Source of the DNA: Sternotherus odoratus | Lineage: Eukaryota; Chordata; Testudines; Kinosternidae | Length of the DNA stretch: 64,000 bases | NCBI GenBank assembly: GCA_032164245.1 | Contig: JAVMKO010000020.1 | Coordinates: forward strand, 7,715,206 to 7,779,205 | Reading direction: 5' to 3' | Shown: positions 51,911-63,842 of the stretch, piece by piece | Layout of the letters: each line of letters starts with the position of its first letter | Position numbering within the stretch: position 1 is the first letter of the stretch | Position numbers and translations under genes: made by a program | The notes under the pieces: model-generated | Told to the model about the DNA's origin: nothing | What the model saw: only the letters and a program-made list of their open reading frames with translations | Database searches by the model: none

Positions 51911-53343
51911 TTAATCTTTTTTTTTTTTTGACCAAATATAGAAATAAACACCCCTCAGATAAATCTGGGCTTGAGCTGTCCTGTTTGGGCTCTGTGAAGT
52001 TTCCCCTTTCCTAAGGGAATGGACTACAGTGATCAGATTCATCTGTATTGTTGTATTATGCCCATTCAGATCCCCGAGGCAAGTAAATCCCGCTTGCCTA
52101 ACATAGCAAGCTAGCCTCCATTGTGAAATACATCACACTATATAGTCCTTTGTGCCTTGTGAGTGAAATGTTTAATTCCCTCTCTGGCCACTGGTTTGTC
52201 TGTGGATTAATATTTAGGGATAGAAATTTGTCCAGACAGTTGTAGCGCACGCACGCTATGTACTAATCAGCTCCACAGTAAAAAAAAAATATCTAGTGTT
52301 TAATTTGTCTTCTCATTTGCCCTTCATTCTTCCCTCTCTTTGCATTGCTGACTATGGAGATGGTGGCGGAACAGTAGAGTCTTGCAACAGGAGGGTGGTT
52401 GTGAGCACAAAAAAAAACAGTTACCAACTAAGAAAAGGACTGTTATGTATCTCAGCGCCTCTAGTATTTCAGTGATCCTAAATTCTCGTGACACAACCCT
52501 CAGGGAGCTGGATATGTTAAAGCACTCAGAAGGCAGGTTGGTTGGGGGGAAAAAGCATATTTATTGGCTGCATGAGCATTCAGCTCAAACCAGAACTGCT
52601 GAAGTCTTTGGAAACATCTGTGAGGAAACTACTGGTATTATGTAAGTAGATGGGATATGAGTACACAGGCCAAGAAGGACACCTTCCCTATTGGTAAGCG
52701 GAGCTCTGGAGTGCAAGACAGAACAGGGGGCTGGAGCTAACAGGTTCCAATTTTTGTGGTGTTAGAGTTAAAAAATAACAATTTAAATACAAGCTCTCCT
52801 TCATACATTAAGAACACAATATCTAGTTCACAATAGACAAAGGCCTAACACCATTAGCTCCTCTAAAGATAAATAAGGCAATTATCATGGGAGTAATTAT
52901 GCTATCCTTGTACTAGCACCACTGTTTCAATTTAACTGTCGTGTAAGCGGCTTCAGCTCTACTGTTTTCAGTAAATCTGCACAGGTTTACTCAAGAACTG
53001 GATATTAAAGGTATCATCGTCTCTTAAAATTGTTTTAGGTTGTAAGTGACTTGAGCCAGGGGCCTTTGTATTCCTTTGTTCCATGCAGTGGTCAAAACAC
53101 GGTCGAAGCCATCAGAGATTAACTAATATTAGGAAATGATGCTTCTGGCATTATATTAAATACAACTGGGAAACCAATGAAAACTTGGCTTCTACCTACT
53201 TGAGATCTGTTTCCTTTGGAAGAGAATTAGCCAGTGCAAGAAGCTGTTATGGCTGAGTTACTACTTCTGCAAAATGACTTTTGTGTTTCAGCAGTTGAGC
53301 CCTCTGAGTAAGAGTTTAGTTAATATATAAACAGAGGAGCCGA
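51911..53343. other. low-copy DNA
   Basis: No gene, RNA or confident repeat. Confidence 0.45.
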
Positions 53344-53642
53344 GGAATTACCATACTGCATCAGAGAACAGACCCATCTAGTCTAGGGTGACCAAATGTG
53401 AAAAATCAGGTTGGGATTGGGGTGTAATAGACACCTATACAGTATTTTTTTTAAAAAGCCCTGAATATTGGGACTGTCCCTATAAAATCAGGATATCTAG
53501 TCACCCTAATCTAGTTGAATAGTCTCTGACAGTGGCCAATACTTTAAGAAAAAGATGCAAAAATCCACATTAAACAATGAATGACTAATCTGCATTGGGT
53601 GGCAATTTCTTCCTAAACCTCACTTACTAGTTGATTTAATCC
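53344..53642 (-). mobile_element. LINE tail fragment interrupted by a hAT element
   Basis: Left part: AATTACCATACTGCATCAGA, ACAGACCCATCTAGTC. Right part after the hAT element: CTCTGACAGTGGCCAATAC, GGCAATTTCTTCCTAAACC and CACTTACTAGTTG. Together they restore the order of the LINE tail family also seen at 56.4 and 63.8 kb (GGTCAGACC, CCATCTAGTCC, CTGACAGTGGCCA, CCCATTAGTTAG). Confidence 0.7.
53376..53516. mobile_element. short hAT element, copy 4, nested, with 8-bp duplication
   Basis: The element (53,384-53,508, 125 bp) starts TAGGGTGACCAAATGTG and ends AGGATATCTAGTCACCCTA. The flanks ATCTAGTC (53,376-53,383) and ATCTAGTT (53,509-53,516) match at 7 of 8. It lies inside the LINE tail, so it is younger than the LINE. 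Confidence 0.9.
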
Positions 53643-54660
53643 CTAGAAGTATCATGGATGATGTCTATGGATGTTCACTTTAACCATATACATTTCTATT
53701 TCTTTATTTTTAATTCTTTTATTTTTTTGTCCTCAATAATAACTTACAAAATATAAGTTGCATATCAAATTATATTACCCACTTTGTTAAATGTACACCT
53801 GTGTAATTGTTCAGTGTAATCATTGCACCTCATTTATATAGATATAGATATATATAGACCTACTATGGGAGGCGTTGGGTATCAAAATACCCCTGATACT
53901 ATATTTCCCAGCACTAATTAAAACAGTGGACCACTGCAGTAAGCAATATCTCATACCAAACATGCGATGGGACAATTTATAAATGCCTTTATTCTATTGA
54001 GTGTTTGTCTTCACAAATATGATCCATAGTAACAAGAATGTTTTAAGACTTTACCATAGCTAATGGTTTTCTGCCACTTTAGAAGTTAACTTGTTGATAG
54101 CTGATGCACTGCCATTACTATTTAATATTGTTATTAAATATTTATATTAAAATAATAGTATGACCTAGGGCCCCAGTTAAGATAGGGATGATCCTAAAAC
54201 AAACTATGTAAATATATATTAAATAGGAAAATTAAATTAGGGAATTATTTACAAGGTTAAAGCAAGTAAACATTAATACACATATGAGTTACAATCTTAA
54301 GTGTCAAAAGGTAAGAGAAGCTTCTATCAGGCTTGGCAAGCTAAGCACTGCACATCTTTTACTTCTGCCTAGAAACACCTTGCTCCCCAGAGTCCAAGGA
54401 GCAACAGATAATCAGTTTCTTCTTGTTAGAGGTTTTATTCTCTTCATCTCACATGCTTTTGGCTGCAAAGCTCAGCTGATGGCAGGAGTCCTTTGCATGA
54501 CTCCTCTTCACAGAGAGGAGGCAGAACATCAAGAGAAATCTTGTGTCCTCTTGTTGATGGTGCATACCTCAATTCCAGTTACAATGTCCCACAACAATCT
54601 GGTAATGATGGACCTCTCCTTTTGAAAAGGGTGTCACACCTTTTGGTTCAAGAATAGCAG
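53643..54660. other. AT-rich low-copy DNA
   Basis: No gene is supported. A GATATAGATATA run lies near 53,840-53,858. The 113-codon plus-strand frame at 54,284-54,625 has no recognisable domain. Confidence 0.4.
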
Positions 54661-54820
54661 CCATGTTTGGCATTTGTGCTGGTGCTCCTATCTCTATCCT
54701 ACTTCATTGTCACAGGATAGTTGGGCCTTGTGCATAGACCAGAGGTGAGCCTCGTTGAATTAAAAGGGGGTAGGGCTATACCTGGCGATATAAAGGCCAG
54801 TCAGAGGACATGAAGAAGAG
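54661..54820 (+). repeat. segment with promoter-like words
   Basis: GTGCATAGACCAGAGGTGAG, GGGGGTAGGGCTATACCTGG and GATATAAAGGCCAGTCAGAG contain a TATA-like word (54,788-54,794) just before the CR1. It resembles a fragment of an LTR, but no termini are visible. Confidence 0.3.
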
Positions 54821-55112
54821 GAATCATAGAATGTCAGAGTTGGAAGAGACCTCAGGAGGTCATCTAGTCTAACCCCCTGCTCAAAGCAGGACCAACCCCA
54901 AATAAATCATCCCAGCCAGGGCTTTGTCAAGCCTGACCTTAAAAACCTCTAAAGAAGGAGATTCAACCATCTCCCTAGGTAACCCATTCCAGTGCTTCAC
55001 CACCCTCCCGGTGAAAAAGATTTTCCTAATATTCAACCTAAACCTCCCCCAGTTCAACTTGAGACCATTACTCCTTGTTCTGTCATCAGCTACCACAGAG
55101 AACCGTCCATCC
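54821..55112 (-). mobile_element. CR1 LINE 3' fragment with ORF2 C-terminus
   Basis: GAATCATAGAATGTCAGAGT marks the tail. The minus-strand frame at 54,881-55,096 reads [40 protein letters not shown] and [18 protein letters not shown]. This is the normal CR1 ORF2 C-terminus, and it is open. Only about 290 bp remain. Confidence 0.95.
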
Positions 55113-56429
55113 TCCTGAGTCGTAGCTCAGTGCTCTGTACGCTGTTGCACGCTATCATTGCTCTATTATTAGAAGAGCCATTGTGCATAAGTGATCTTCC
55201 TCTTTCATATGGCAGTAGTACCATTCTCAAGTTAACAGAGAGGTTTGAAATCCATTTGAGGGCTTCAGGAGATGTAGCATGCACCTGTGCTGGACCCCCT
55301 GGGGCACTTGTTCGCAATATGCTGGATGGCAAATCCTTGGTTTTCCATTTGTGCATCAGGGGTTCTCATCTTCCATGTAATATCCTAATATAGTTGTTGG
55401 TCATCCCTGTCTTTGGCGGAGCAGGAAACCAGGCAGTTCTATGGTGGGGTCATCTGTGAGGTGCTTGTTTAGGTCAGAGCTTGCCCATTGCATCTGCCAC
55501 ATGTCGTCTGCGTTGACGTTGGGTGACAGAAGAGCTTGTCCAACTGCCCAGGGTGATCAGCAGGACTTAAGGCTGGTGCAGGGCAGGTGAACAAGATTGT
55601 CAGGGAGCAAGAGCTTGTGATCAGTGAGTTTTCTTGTACTCGTGCAACGTAGCCATCTCTTGCTGGATGGCTGGAAGAAGGATGCTTGCAAGGACTGGAA
55701 GCCAAGGCAGCAGAATGGACTGAAGGGTGATAGCTAGTGTCAGAGCCACATAACGTGATCCTTTCTGTCTAGTGTCAGTCAAGGTGGAAAACTATAACCC
55801 TGGGTTCTTTTTGCCAACATGTCCCAGCTCACTTTAATATCCAGTAAAATCTGGTTCCTTATAGCCAAGAATGAATGTGAGCTAAGTACTGAATAATTGA
55901 TCTGTTTGTCTATACTGGACTATCATGACCACTGTCTTTCATTACAGTGCAAAATGTTTTGTGGCATCTGCAGTATTGAAGGCGCTATCTGAAACTGTGT
56001 GTGTACATGTGTGATTTTTTTTTTAAAAAGGTGCTGAAACTTTGAAAAGCTTTTGGTTGATGCTCACAGATTGAAATATTTCTCAGTGGACTCGAGATAG
56101 CAAACTGTATTTGTTCTGGCAAAGCTATAAACATATTGAAGTAGACCCCCTTTTCTTGACAGGCAAATGAAAGATTACTCCAAGATGACTTGCAGTCTAC
56201 TTTATAGATGGGGGAAAGCCACTAGATGACTGCCTTTTGGGAAACCACACAGAGCCCCAATTCATAAATGTTTTATGATGCACTTTTGAAAGAAGACTCC
56301 TTGGTATTCTAAAGAGAGAAGCGACCCTTCGTTGCTTCTGTAAGATAACTATATGGCCCTGGTGCTCAGTGAGGTCTTCTGATACCTTTTCCCCTGCGAA
56401 CTCCACAGTGACAGGTATCACTCAAAGCT
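55113..56429. other. low-copy DNA
   Basis: No feature could be supported. The 133-codon plus-strand frame at 54,992-55,393 begins inside the CR1 and has no domain. Confidence 0.45.
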
Positions 56430-56700
56430 ATAGGAACATGGGGGAAACAGGTCAGAGCAGGGTTCCACTTGGTCCAGTGTCCTCTCTGGCCAGTACCAGA
56501 TCTTTCAGAGCAGAATGCAGAAAACCTTGTAAAGAGCAATTCTGCGTCCTGCTGTTAAATATCTGGTACTGGCCAGACAAGACACTGGACTAACTGGACC
56601 CTTACTCTGATCTGTGTGCCTGGGTTTTTTTCTACCTCCATCAACTAGAGGTTGGCTTATGTCCTGAAATAGTACAGTTTGGATAGTCTCATTGGGTGAA
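56430..56700. mobile_element. LINE tail with an internal inverted duplication
   Basis: CTATAGGAACATGGGGGAAA and AGGTCAGAGCAGGGTTCCAC, then GGTCCAGTGTCC and CTGGCCAGTACCAGAT (arm 56,450-56,501), match the LINE tail family. The inverse of the same words follows at 56,571-56,612 (ATCTGGTACTGGCCAGACAA, GACACTGGACTAACTGGACC). The remaining tail (CATCAACTAGAGGTTGGCTT, ATGTCCTGAAATAG) is at 56,637-56,676. Confidence 0.65.
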
Positions 56701-57071
56701 ACTGACGTGCTTGCAGAGGGTCAACATAGGTCAAGGCTAGGTGCCACTTAATCAAACTAAAGCTTAATTAGTGCATGAGCCTTGTGCTGGTCGTCTGCCC
56801 GGGGGGCAAATATCATCCTTGATCTACTGAACAAGAATAGCAGGGACAGTGCATTTCCCCACACTGCTTGTTCACAGATGGGTATGCGCTATTCCTGGGG
56901 TGAGAGAGAAACTCCATCTCCATTCATGGACTTTGACGATCCCAGCAACTGGCTAATGGAAGTAATGTTTTCTTCTTAAAGAGCAGGAAGTGATTTGTCT
57001 GCCCCTCATCTGAAATATCCATTATAAAGGTTGATAAGATCTTAACTGGTTTTGTGGGCCAAACGGACTAT
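56701..57071. other. low-copy DNA
   Basis: No feature could be supported. Confidence 0.4.
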
Positions 57072-57135
57072 GGGTGTAACTTGAAATATCTCCACTGAAG
57101 TCTACGGGGCTATGCCACCTTACATCAGTTGGGGA
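57072..57135. repeat. dispersed palindrome copy (GGTGTAAC type)
   Basis: GGTGTAACTTGAAATATCTC, CACTGAAGTCTACGGGGC and TATGCCACCTTACATCAG form an imperfect inverted repeat. Confidence 0.6.
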
Positions 57136-58026
57136 ATCTATCCTTGTCTGCGTAATACTGTATCAAATCCATAGGCACCTAGATCTTCCCAATTATCAGG
57201 TTTCAGTAGCCACTCAGAATTCATATTCTCCTACTTGTAAACATAGCAACCTGCTTTTAGCAGCACAAGGCCTATGACACACAGTTGGGTGGTTTTCTTG
57301 CCCTCCAGTAGATGGCAGCGGTGATCAAGCACAATCACCAAGTTATTACAGCATGTGACATAGCTGGAGTTAAATATTTGATAAAGTTAAAATACATGCA
57401 TCCCAAAGAGTTGACTTTGAGTATTTACACAAGATATTGACCAAATACATTTTTGGGCTCTGACTAGCTACTGAGGAAGTCACTAATCAGTAAAAATAAA
57501 TAAAATGGAATACTTGTCATCTATAATTCTCTTTGTAATTGGAAAATACACTGGTAATATCAAGTTGTCAAATGTAAATGTTAATCATCTGGACATTTCA
57601 CCACACCACCTCAGTTTGGGTGAGCTGATATCTATTAATTGTACTAATTTTCTAACTCTAGTGAATCCGTAGTAATATAAATAACATTAAGAAACAATTG
57701 CCGTATTTGAATTCACGTCTCAAATGGCCATTTATGTTGATGAATACATAAAGTTTAGGACTAAAAAAATTGTAAATGCAATTCTGCTGTGTCTTTCTGA
57801 AGCGTGTGATCAGCTCAGGTGGCTGCGAGGACTGAATTATGGTAAGGCTCACATAAAAATGACAGTAATCAAGAGGAATTATATTGTATTCCTCTTACAT
57901 TATATTTCTCTCTGTTAGTGGTACTGTGAACAATGACTTGTGCTTTCTGCACAGGCAGCTGAGAGTGATTAAGGACAGGCTATGGATGCCTTTGAGACTT
58001 TTTCCTTACTGGGCCAGATGGTCAGA
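57136..58026. other. low-copy DNA
   Basis: No feature could be supported. Confidence 0.45.
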
Positions 58027-58083
58027 TGGTGTAAATCAGCAAAGCTCCCACTGAGTTCCATGGAGCTATGCCAATTTGTACCA
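58027..58083. repeat. 57-bp dispersed palindrome copy (best GGTGTAAAT type)
   Basis: TGGTGTAAATCAGCAAAGCT pairs with GAGCTATGCCAATTTGTACC-type sequence on the right, around CCACTGAGTTCCATGG. Confidence 0.75.
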
Positions 58084-58196
58084 GCTGAGGACCGGATCCA
58101 TGGTCTGGAGCCAGTATGATCGTGTGTGTTATATATGTGATAGTATGACTGTACATATAAATATCTCTACGCAAGTCAAGCACTGAGAGTGATGGA

Positions 58197-58219
58197 GTGT
58201 GTGTGTGTGTGTGTGTGTT
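58197..58219. repeat. (GT)n microsatellite
   Basis: Eleven to twelve GT units. Confidence 0.92.
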
Positions 58220-58810
58220 GCTAAAAAGGGAACACCAAAAGGGTTGGTACACATGAAAAGAGAAAATATAACCTGAAACCAAGTGGACTTAACTTGGATT
58301 TAAAGGGCACACATTGAGATCAGGTCAAACTTATATTGATCGTTCAATTTCAGAAGCATAGCATCATATTCACTACTGGCATAATCGGGAACAACTCAGT
58401 TGCAGTCTGTCAGTCACATCCTTAGCTAGTATAAATCATTTCACACCAGCTGAAGATTTTCAGCCGTTTTAGACCAATGGCGAACCTGGTTTTTGCAGTG
58501 AAGATTACATCATTTATGCATCAAAAACATAAAATGTAATGATAAAATTGCAATTACCCTCCCCTCCCCACTCAGTGAGGTGCTGCGTTCCATTCTAACT
58601 ACACTGCATGCTTCTTATGATGGCATGCAAAGTACATACACTACATGCTCCCCTAGCATGGGTCTAAATAGCAGTGTAGTTGGTGAGGTGCTGCTTAGGC
58701 GAGTAAAGTTACTCCTGTGTCCTGTGGCTGTGTACCCTACATGGCTCTGTACATACATATGGTTGATAAAGAGCCTGTTATAGTCTTGGTTAAAGAAGTG
58801 GGGTCTCTTA
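58220..58810. other. low-copy DNA
   Basis: AACTACACTGCATGC near 58,597 is inverted in GCAGTGTAGTTGG near 58,671, and GAGGTGCTGC occurs on both sides. This may be a short unclassified inverted-repeat element. Otherwise nothing. Confidence 0.4.
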
Positions 58811-59020
58811 GGACAGGTCTAAAGTACCCGCCAGATCGTCAGGTAGTGATTGATTTATCGGGGATCAATTTTTCACATCTAGTCTGGACACGATAAATGG
58901 ATCTCCGAGCACTCTCCCTTCGACACCAGAACTCCACCGCCATGGGAGGTGCAGGCAGAGTCAATGTAACTGAAGTTGCGTATCTTAGGTCGATCCCTCC
59001 ACCCCCAGTGTAGACCAGGG
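58811..59020. mobile_element. MITE of the ACTACCCGCCGGATCGG family (copy 4)
   Basis: GGACAGGTCTAAAGTACCC at the left and CAGTGTAGACCAGGG at the right. The interior has CGGGGATCAATTTTTCACAT, CGATAAATGGATCTCCGAGC and AACTGAAGTTGCGTATCTTA. The central block (GTAGCTGAAG inverse part) is deleted compared with copies 1 and 3. Confidence 0.8.
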
Positions 59021-60423
59021 TTCAGAAGAGTCAGTACAGACTTATGCATTTAGATCCAAAGGTCACTTATTCAGACCTCCCCGGGGCACAAAGTTAAGAA
59101 ACTGCAGAGGCTGATATTGCCTGTATACGGAAAAAACTCCCTTTGCTTGTTGTATACTGTATACTTCTAAATAGTGTTCAGGATATTTCTTATATCTTGA
59201 GAATACTGATTATTTCCTAAGTCTACAAAAATTGCTTTGCCTTGTTCCCCATTGCAAACTGTCTATGAGTCAAGCATGTCTGTGTAATAGCGAGTAAGAC
59301 CTCTCTACTGCAACTCACGTTTTGCCAAGAAACTTGGGTCTTAGGCATTTATTAGAGCTGATCAAATGATTTGTGCAAATGTCATTTCCAATTATGTTAG
59401 CCCCTTTTTTCCCCTCTGTTTGCACACAGTCTGGAATAGACTCTGATCTCTTTGAATGTATTCAGTATTTAGAATCATGTCTTCTGTTTATGGGTGGAAG
59501 TTAGCCATTAGCTGAGGGGCCAGTCCCTTCTCTGTGCATCACTTGAGCATTGTTTTGTAGCTGACATGGGACTTCAGTAGTGTCGCCATGTCTCCATAGA
59601 TGTCAGATTATTGGTTGGTATCCGATTGTTCCGTGCCGTGGCTGGGGCCTTAGGTATTGGTGTATCTTGATCCCACCTGTTCTCTTTTTGTGGCAAACAC
59701 TGAGCCGTTGTAATACTTTGGTCTCATTCCAGTGGTTGGGATGTGCTCTACAAGAGGTTGAGTTGGTGATTCCTCTGGCTTTAAACTCAATGACTTTGTT
59801 GTGTTTTGACTAGTAATAACAATGTGGCATGTAAGTCACATGGAATTGGTTTTACTTCCTAACTGAATGATTCTCTCAATAGTAGGATAAAGGTTTAGTT
59901 CCCCACAAATACTCTTACCTGCATGCACTATGGCCTTTTCCCACAGGGTATTACACATGTTAAACGCAAAGAGTTGGCACAAGGATTATTTTGAGGATTT
60001 AAGTGGTACCTCAGCCCACGCCGGCTTCTTGTACAGGGATGAATTTTGAACACCAAAGGACTTCCATTCCCTAAGTAGGCAAACAAAAACTCCCATGTAT
60101 GGCTGTTTGAAAACAGCAAATAAAAGGGCATGAGTATAATTGGAGTGAACAGGTTTCATAATTCAAATGAATGCCCAGAGGCACCTTCCACAACCAACTC
60201 GTTAGTGATACAGAGTTTTGTTCTTTAACGGTAAATGTTAGTATAGGTCATGAAAACTTAGTTCGTAGTGGCTTACACCATCTCTTCATTTCCATTGTTC
60301 ATTGAGCCTCTAGTCAAACTTGGTAATGTTTTTCCTCAGTACAAAAGGACTCCACACACATGTTGCTCTTTGACTAATTTATAGCAGCACCTATGAAGTA
60401 GACAGTTTTTCCGTCTTTCAATA
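59021..60423. other. low-copy DNA
   Basis: No gene, RNA or confident repeat. Confidence 0.45.
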
Positions 60424-60470
60424 CTTTAGTTAGTCTTTACGGTGCCACAGGACTCTTTGTAACTTCTGTC
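60424..60470 (+). mobile_element. Penelope-like element 3' fragment, sense orientation
   Basis: TTTAGTTAGTCTTTACGGTG, then CCACAGGACTCTTTGTAACT, is the terminal block that appears reversed at 15.9, 18.0, 21.2, 29.0 and 34.6 kb. It is closest to the 21.2 kb family (CACAGGACT). Confidence 0.65.
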
Positions 60471-60622
60471 TGTCTTTCTTTCACTCAAATATAGTGGGTG
60501 TGTATTTATTTTCTTTTCTTTTTGGATTTGGTATATAGCCAACGTCATGTATTCAAAAATCAGTCCAGTCCCCCAAAAGCACGAGGTTGTCTTTAAAATG
60601 TTGAGACATCAAAATAATAAAT

Positions 60623-60635
60623 GGGGGGGGGGGGG
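60623..60635. repeat. poly-G tract (13 G)
   Basis: An uninterrupted G run following ATAATAAAT. Confidence 0.9.
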
Positions 60636-62867
60636 ATATTTGCCTTCTGATTTCTAAACCTTTTAGGTATATATTCTCTGGCTTTTCTTTGCTACCAGGA
60701 GAGAGACTTGCCTTAAACAAACAAAAATAAAGCTGAGATTCTCACCTATTCACATGATTCCAGGAGTCAGGGCTTTATTAAAACACCAAAAATTGTGAGC
60801 CTAATAATAAAATCATGAGAGTTGTTAACAGCGGATAAGTATGTAACCGTGAAAAGGGGCACCTTTCCAATGATTTAAATGCTTCTGCTATGAATAAAAA
60901 AAGGGAAAATAAACTCAAAGTAGCAGCATACACAGCCTCTTTCCCCATTATGGATAAGATTCTGCAGCAGCTCACACAGAGGGAGATGAATCAGTGACCC
61001 CTGAAAGTACAAAATCCAGGGGTCGTTTGATTCAGAGTTGAAGTTACTCTTGGGGAATTCTCTTTTGTTAGCCCCCACCCTCTTTTAAATTGAGGGGGGG
61101 ATCTTGCTTGGGCTTATCACAACTCTGTGTTCTCTAACTCTCTGACTTTTAGCATAAACTTGGCTGTGTCCTATGAAGAAAAAGAAAGGTGTGTTGTCTC
61201 TTTGAGATCAGTGCTCAGGAAAATATGCCCATAGCATCCAGTCTATAATAATTCATTCTCTCCTAGTCTAGCTCATTCCTCCTTTTTAACACTGAGGTGT
61301 ATACCAGGCCTGGATGCTTTTCATTCTGAACTGACAAAGCAACATGTTGTGCAGAATGGCTTATGCCAGTGAGCATTTATAAATGGGAACATTTCAAAAG
61401 CCGACTCTTGCTTTGTCATTGTCAGAGTATACAAGTCCTCCGTAATAAGCTGACAGTGTGGTTACAATTTCTTTGGGATAATTGGTATGGTGTGCTTAGT
61501 CTGTCGAATACCAGCCTCCTTTATCTTTGACAGTGTTTTTCTGTTTCTGTTGTTAACAAATCAGTCACATGCCTTGATAGGGATGGATTGGGCAATTTTG
61601 CAGGTATAGGATGCTCTCGTATCCTGTGCTGGAGGATAGGTATAAGCTTTGTTGTTGTGTTTCTAGGCTGACTCAGCTCATTCTGTGGCATATAGATGGG
61701 GATTGTTGGTCACAAATCAATTTACAGTGCTAGTATGTAAACAAACAATGACACTGTGCTTGTACATTGTTAAATGGAACTAAACAGAAGACGTCCATTC
61801 TTGGAAGGGGGCTTTGTTTAGTCACTGAGGCACAGGACTTTTATTCATGGCACTTAACATTAAATTCTTCCCTGTGTGGAGGGCCAATACGAGACCTGTG
61901 TAGTACTCAACTCCCATTTAAACATGAATTTTGATCCCAGAGTTTGAAGCTTAATTGCATTTCATTTTTTAGTGTGGAATGAAATGGAGGACTGATAAAA
62001 ACTTTGTTCTTGTGATCTACAAACATGATTTCTAAGGACTACCTATATCCTGGCCATGTTCTTCTAACCTATGGTTTGGTTGGGTTTGCATAGATTTGAT
62101 TTGGTAGATTCTGCACCTCTTACAGTGCCTTATAAGAGATTTTCAACACGTCAGTATTTATCATCCTCCAGTTAGAGACTGAGGTAAACTGAGGTATAGC
62201 AAGGTGAAGTCCAAAGGTTTCCAATTTGGATGACTGATGTTGATCAGCTAAATAATAGGGGCTCGAATTTCAGAGGTGCCCCATTTCAACTACCCAAATT
62301 TGACTTAAGGGGTGCAAAGGTATTGTGTTGGCCCTCTGCCCAGGTGAATTTCACTCTCTGTACCCCTAAGTCCTGAGTAAGCTCTCTTTTGAAGGCAGAT
62401 ACCAAAAATAACTTCCTCTAACTGCCCTGTGACTCAGTCCTCCGCTGGAGCTATAAATAATTGCCAGAGGAAGCCATTTGTAAAGTGCAATGATAAGTTT
62501 TATTGGCCCAACAAAACCCAGGAATCATGCAATGTATTCTTGAGTGCTATCTTCTGGCACCGGATTCATTAACTATCAACATCTATAAAGCTCTGGAGCA
62601 CATTTTTAATAGTACTGAGCTCATGCTTCATGTAGCTGAATGGAAGGGAGGCAAAGGTTGTCACATTACTCTTACCTGTTCAAACCCAAGGATCAAAGAG
62701 TGAATGACAGGCTTCTTTTACTTACATCAACTAGAATAGTCCTTTAGGAAGCATTCTGCTAGCGAGACATCGCTACAGTCCTGCCATCTCCCTGCCAAAC
62801 CTTCCCCTGAGTACCATGATCTGCTCCCAAATATATATTATAATTTATTATTTATTTTATATTACAG
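60636..62867. other. low-copy DNA
   Basis: Near 62,150-62,350 the words TAGAGACTGAGGTAAACTGA and CTCGAATTTCAGAGGTGCCC are weak SINE and palindromic-repeat remnants. No gene is supported. Confidence 0.4.
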
Positions 62868-63100
62868 TGGTACCTATAATCTCCAACTAAGATCAAGACC
62901 CCATAGTGCAAGGCACTGTCCACACTCTCAGTAAAAAACAGTCCCTTCTCCAAAGAGCTCAGAATTTAAATAGATTAAGGGTCAGAGGGGCAATGATTTG
63001 GACAGGTCTTATAGTGCGCTAATGGCAAAACCAGGAATAGAACCCTTGTCTTCTGACTCTTCATCCTATCTGTTGCTTCAAACCTTTCTGAATCAAGCCT
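62868..63100 (-). mobile_element. tRNA-derived SINE, antisense
   Basis: GTGGTACCTATAATCTCCAA and CAAGACCCCATAGTGCAAGG (tail), CCCTTCTCCAAAGAGCTCAG, then AAAACCAGGAATAGAACCCT (inverse B-box region) and TCTTCTGACTCTTCATCC. Confidence 0.65.
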
Positions 63101-63842
63101 CCTCCTTCCACCCTTCTTTTTTTCACTTTTGCTTACAAGCATCTGTTGGATGAGTATGCTAGCATTCCATCCAAGTTCCCTTAAATATGCACCAGAATTA
63201 TTGTATATGATATATATCAACTTTTTAAATCTGTTTCAACACAACCTTGAATGCCTTTCTGGCAGTATATCACTTCATCAGTCTAGCTTAACTAGAGCTG
63301 CTTTTTCATTTTTTATTGCCCTCATAAAATCTGGGAATGGAACACTTCGATTTTTCTAGCAGTAATTTTTATTACTTTTAGCCTTTTTTTAAGTACTTGT
63401 CAGTGAGATACAGTACTTTGTATAGAGTATATTTTTCAGCCTTGTATTATATTTTTATTTCAATTTATTTTAGACAGAATATGTAAAATACAGCTAAATA
63501 ATACCTATGGTATATCAACTCAGTGCATTATGAATATAATTAGAATGGATATAAACCCACTTCGTCTGTCAGGATCTGTGTATTTCAGTTGCCCACATCT
63601 AGTCATATAGCACTTTCAAAGTAAGGAGATAAATGATACCTCACGTTGTGGCTTTAATGTCGCACATAAAATCCTATTGCAACACAGGTGGGGAAAAAAT
63701 GAGTTTATTGTAATTTTTATGTTTTTATTTTATTTTTAGGGCCAGCTAGATCTTTCCCTAGAGTGTGTTCTCACAGAAGGTATACATCTTATACTGTTAC
63801 ATTCTTTTAAATGTGTGCTCTTTTTATTCCCCCTATTAAAAC
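63101..63842. other. AT-rich low-copy DNA
   Basis: No feature could be supported. Confidence 0.45.

Noticed and set aside
54992..55393. 133-codon plus-strand open frame
   Set aside because: It starts in the antisense strand of a CR1 element. The minus-strand reading there is the real LINE remnant.
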